NCBI GenBank assembly: GCA_019637615.1
Contig: JAHBVJ010000016.1
Coordinates: 62,001 to 126,000 of the forward strand
Direction of reading: 5' to 3'
DNA length: 64,000 nucleotides
DNA from: Anaerolineae bacterium
Lineage (GTDB): Bacteria > Chloroflexota > Anaerolineae > Aggregatilineales > UBA2796
The position numbers were made by a program, and so were the translations under genes. Positions 62,515 to 64,000 of the stretch are shown one piece after another. A model generated the notes under the pieces. That model did not search any database. It saw nothing but the letters and a program-made list of their open reading frames with translations, and was not told the origin of the DNA. Each line of letters begins with the position of its first letter. Position 1 is the first letter of the stretch.

Positions 62515-63999
62515 ATGACCCCATTACTCCTCGGCATCGATGTCGGCACCAGCAATGTGAAAGCCTTACTGACTACCCCTGAGGGTGCGATCATCGCCCA
62601 AGCCTCGGAACCGCTGCCGCTCCTCACGCCGCGACCGGGTTGGGTCGAGCAAGACCCCACTGCATGGTGGCGGGCGACTTGCGCCGTGATCCAACGTGTG
62701 GTGCAGCAAGCCAACCTCAGCGCAGATCACATCGCGGGCGTCGGCATCAGCGGGCAGGGTTGCGCCGCCACCTTGCTCGACCAACACGGCGATCCGATCC
62801 GCCCCGCCATCATCTGGATGGACGCGCGCTCCGGTGCTGAATGTGAGGCGATGCACGCCCGCGCAGGGAACGCCATCCTCGCCATCAATGGCAAGCAGCC
62901 CGCGCCCTACAACTTCGATCCCAAGCTGATCTGGATGATGCAGCACGAGCCAGAGCACATCGAGCGGGCATGTCACTGTCTGACGACCACGGGCTACATC
63001 AATTTCCGGCTGACGGGCGAACCCGTGTTGAATGTATCCGACGCCAGCATCCCCTTCGCCTTCGATCAGGCTAGTTGCGACTGGTCGGAAACCCTCATCG
63101 AGGCGTTTGGCATCCCGCGACACCTGTATCCACGAGTAGCGCGCTGTCAGGACATCATCGGGCAGGTCACGCCAGCAGCGGCGGCGGCGACGGGCTTACG
63201 CGTCGGAACGCCGGTGATCGCTGGCGGCGAAGACACCTCGGCGGCGGGCATGTCGGTGGGGGTGGTGCGTCCGGGGCAAGCCATGTTGTCGTTGGGGACG
63301 GGCGGCTCGATCTACATCGCGCAGTCCAGCCCGATCGCGCACCCACAGTTGTTGACCTTTGCGCATGTGCTTCAGCATCAATGGTTCGTCGGCGGGACGA
63401 TTGTGGCCTTCGGAGCATCGCTGGCATGGTGTCGCGATTTGCTCGGTCACACCGACTACAACGCGATGACGGCGCTGGCCTCCGAATGCCAAGCAGGCGC
63501 ACATGGCTTGCTGTTCTTGCCCTATCTAAGCGGCGAATTGCAGCCGATCAACGATGGCAACGCGCGGGGCGTGTTCTTCGGCCTCAGCCTGACCACACAT
63601 CAACCGCAGCTCATCCGCGCGGTGATGGAAGGAGTCGCATTTTCGATGGCGCATAACATCCTCGTCGCTACCGAAGTCGGCGCGACCTCAACCGAGCTGC
63701 GTGCGGTGGGCGGCCCCACCAAGAGTCCGTTATGGTGCCAGATCATCGCGGATATTTGTCGGCAGCCGTTGGTCGTGCTGGCAAATAGTGCCGGTGCGCC
63801 GCTAGGGGATGCGTTGTTGGCCTCCGCCGCGCTCGGTCTGATCCCCGATGCGGGCGAAGCGGCGGCGAAAGTGGCAGAAGTGGCGCACATCTATCAGCCT
63901 GATCCTGCTACAGCAGAGGTGTATGACCGCCTGTTTATGGTATACAGGCAGCTTTACCCGCAGTTGAAGCATTCATTTGCCGCCGTCGCCCAGATGTAA
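62515..63999 (+). CDS. FGGY-family carbohydrate kinase, xylulokinase-like
   Basis: 494 residues from ATG 62515; ATG 62506 is an alternative. Phosphate loop LLLGIDVGTSNVKALLTTPEG, then GWVEQDPTAWW, GVGISGQGCAATLLDQHG and IIWMDARSGAECEAM in xylulokinase style. The second domain carries AMLSLGTGGSIYIAQ, FLPYLSGELQPINDGNARGVFFGLS and RAVGGPTKSPLWCQIIADI. It resembles the kinase encoded at 48109 more than the one at 57733. The stop codon lies one base before the window edge. With the divergent GlpD-like gene it may form a kinase/dehydrogenase unit. Confidence 0.88.
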   Translation: MTPLLLGIDVGTSNVKALLTTPEGAIIAQASEPLPLLTPRPGWVEQDPTAWWRATCAVIQRVVQQANLSADHIAGVGISGQGCAATLLDQHGDPIRPAIIWMDARSGAECEAMHARAGNAILAINGKQPAPYNFDPKLIWMMQHEPEHIERACHCLTTTGYINFRLTGEPVLNVSDASIPFAFDQASCDWSETLIEAFGIPRHLYPRVARCQDIIGQVTPAAAAATGLRVGTPVIAGGEDTSAAGMSVGVVRPGQAMLSLGTGGSIYIAQSSPIAHPQLLTFAHVLQHQWFVGGTIVAFGASLAWCRDLLGHTDYNAMTALASECQAGAHGLLFLPYLSGELQPINDGNARGVFFGLSLTTHQPQLIRAVMEGVAFSMAHNILVATEVGATSTELRAVGGPTKSPLWCQIIADICRQPLVVLANSAGAPLGDALLASAALGLIPDAGEAAAKVAEVAHIYQPDPATAEVYDRLFMVYRQLYPQLKHSFAAVAQM

Positions 64000-64000
64000 A

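Noticed and set aside
1..64000. CRISPR arrays, insertion sequences, prophage or integron features
   Set aside because: No regularly spaced direct repeats, transposase, integrase or phage structural genes were seen.

Overview
The window reads as an ordinary chromosomal segment of a free-living heterotrophic bacterium with a GC-rich genome, most likely a member of the Chloroflexota. This is an inference from overall style: ABC-transporter-rich sugar metabolism, a very large GAF-SpoIIE phosphatase, zinc-ribbon/FHA proteins, an XRE-NTPase-TPR regulator and GT39-like membrane proteins. No marker gene settles it. I see no rRNA, convincing tRNA, CRISPR array, transposase, integrase or phage gene.

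Layout. 1-10.5 kb: end of a sugar ABC permease, an FHA protein, a GH13 glucan enzyme with an FGGY kinase, and a peptide-type ABC transporter (binding protein plus two permeases, no ATPase). 10.6-19.4 kb: a SnoaL-like protein, a three-gene operon (zinc ribbon, SGNH hydrolase, secreted beta-propeller), a degenerate receiver/roadblock protein, a histidine kinase/response regulator pair and an ArsR-type regulator with a clear promoter and operator. 19.5-24.4 kb: aminotransferase, DinB-like protein, sugar-1-phosphate nucleotidylyltransferase, gatA. 24.8-28.7 kb: a secreted protein, then a TPP-riboswitch-controlled thiamine operon. 28.8-34.2 kb: small membrane proteins, htpG, a HEPN/MNT toxin-antitoxin pair and a glutaredoxin-thioredoxin reductase fusion. 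34.3-47.4 kb: membrane glycosyltransferase-like proteins, fabD, the GAF-SpoIIE phosphatase, a KynB-like cyclase and an XRE-NTPase-TPR regulator.

47.4-64 kb is the most coherent metabolic block. A SorC regulator is divergent from a HAD phosphatase and a carbohydrate ABC transporter (binding protein, two permeases, two ATPases). Around it lie three FGGY kinases, an SDR dehydrogenase, a glycerol-1-phosphate-dehydrogenase-like (AraM/EgsA) enzyme and a GlpD-like flavoprotein. Together they look like uptake, phosphorylation and oxidation of a polyol such as glycerol, a tetritol or a pentitol. Repeated TTGTGCAAA-type sites overlap the divergent promoters and are probably the SorC operators.

Many gene ends carry readable hairpins: bidirectional terminators between convergent genes, and hairpins just after the binding-protein genes of ABC operons. 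Two convergent gene pairs share overlapping stop codons.
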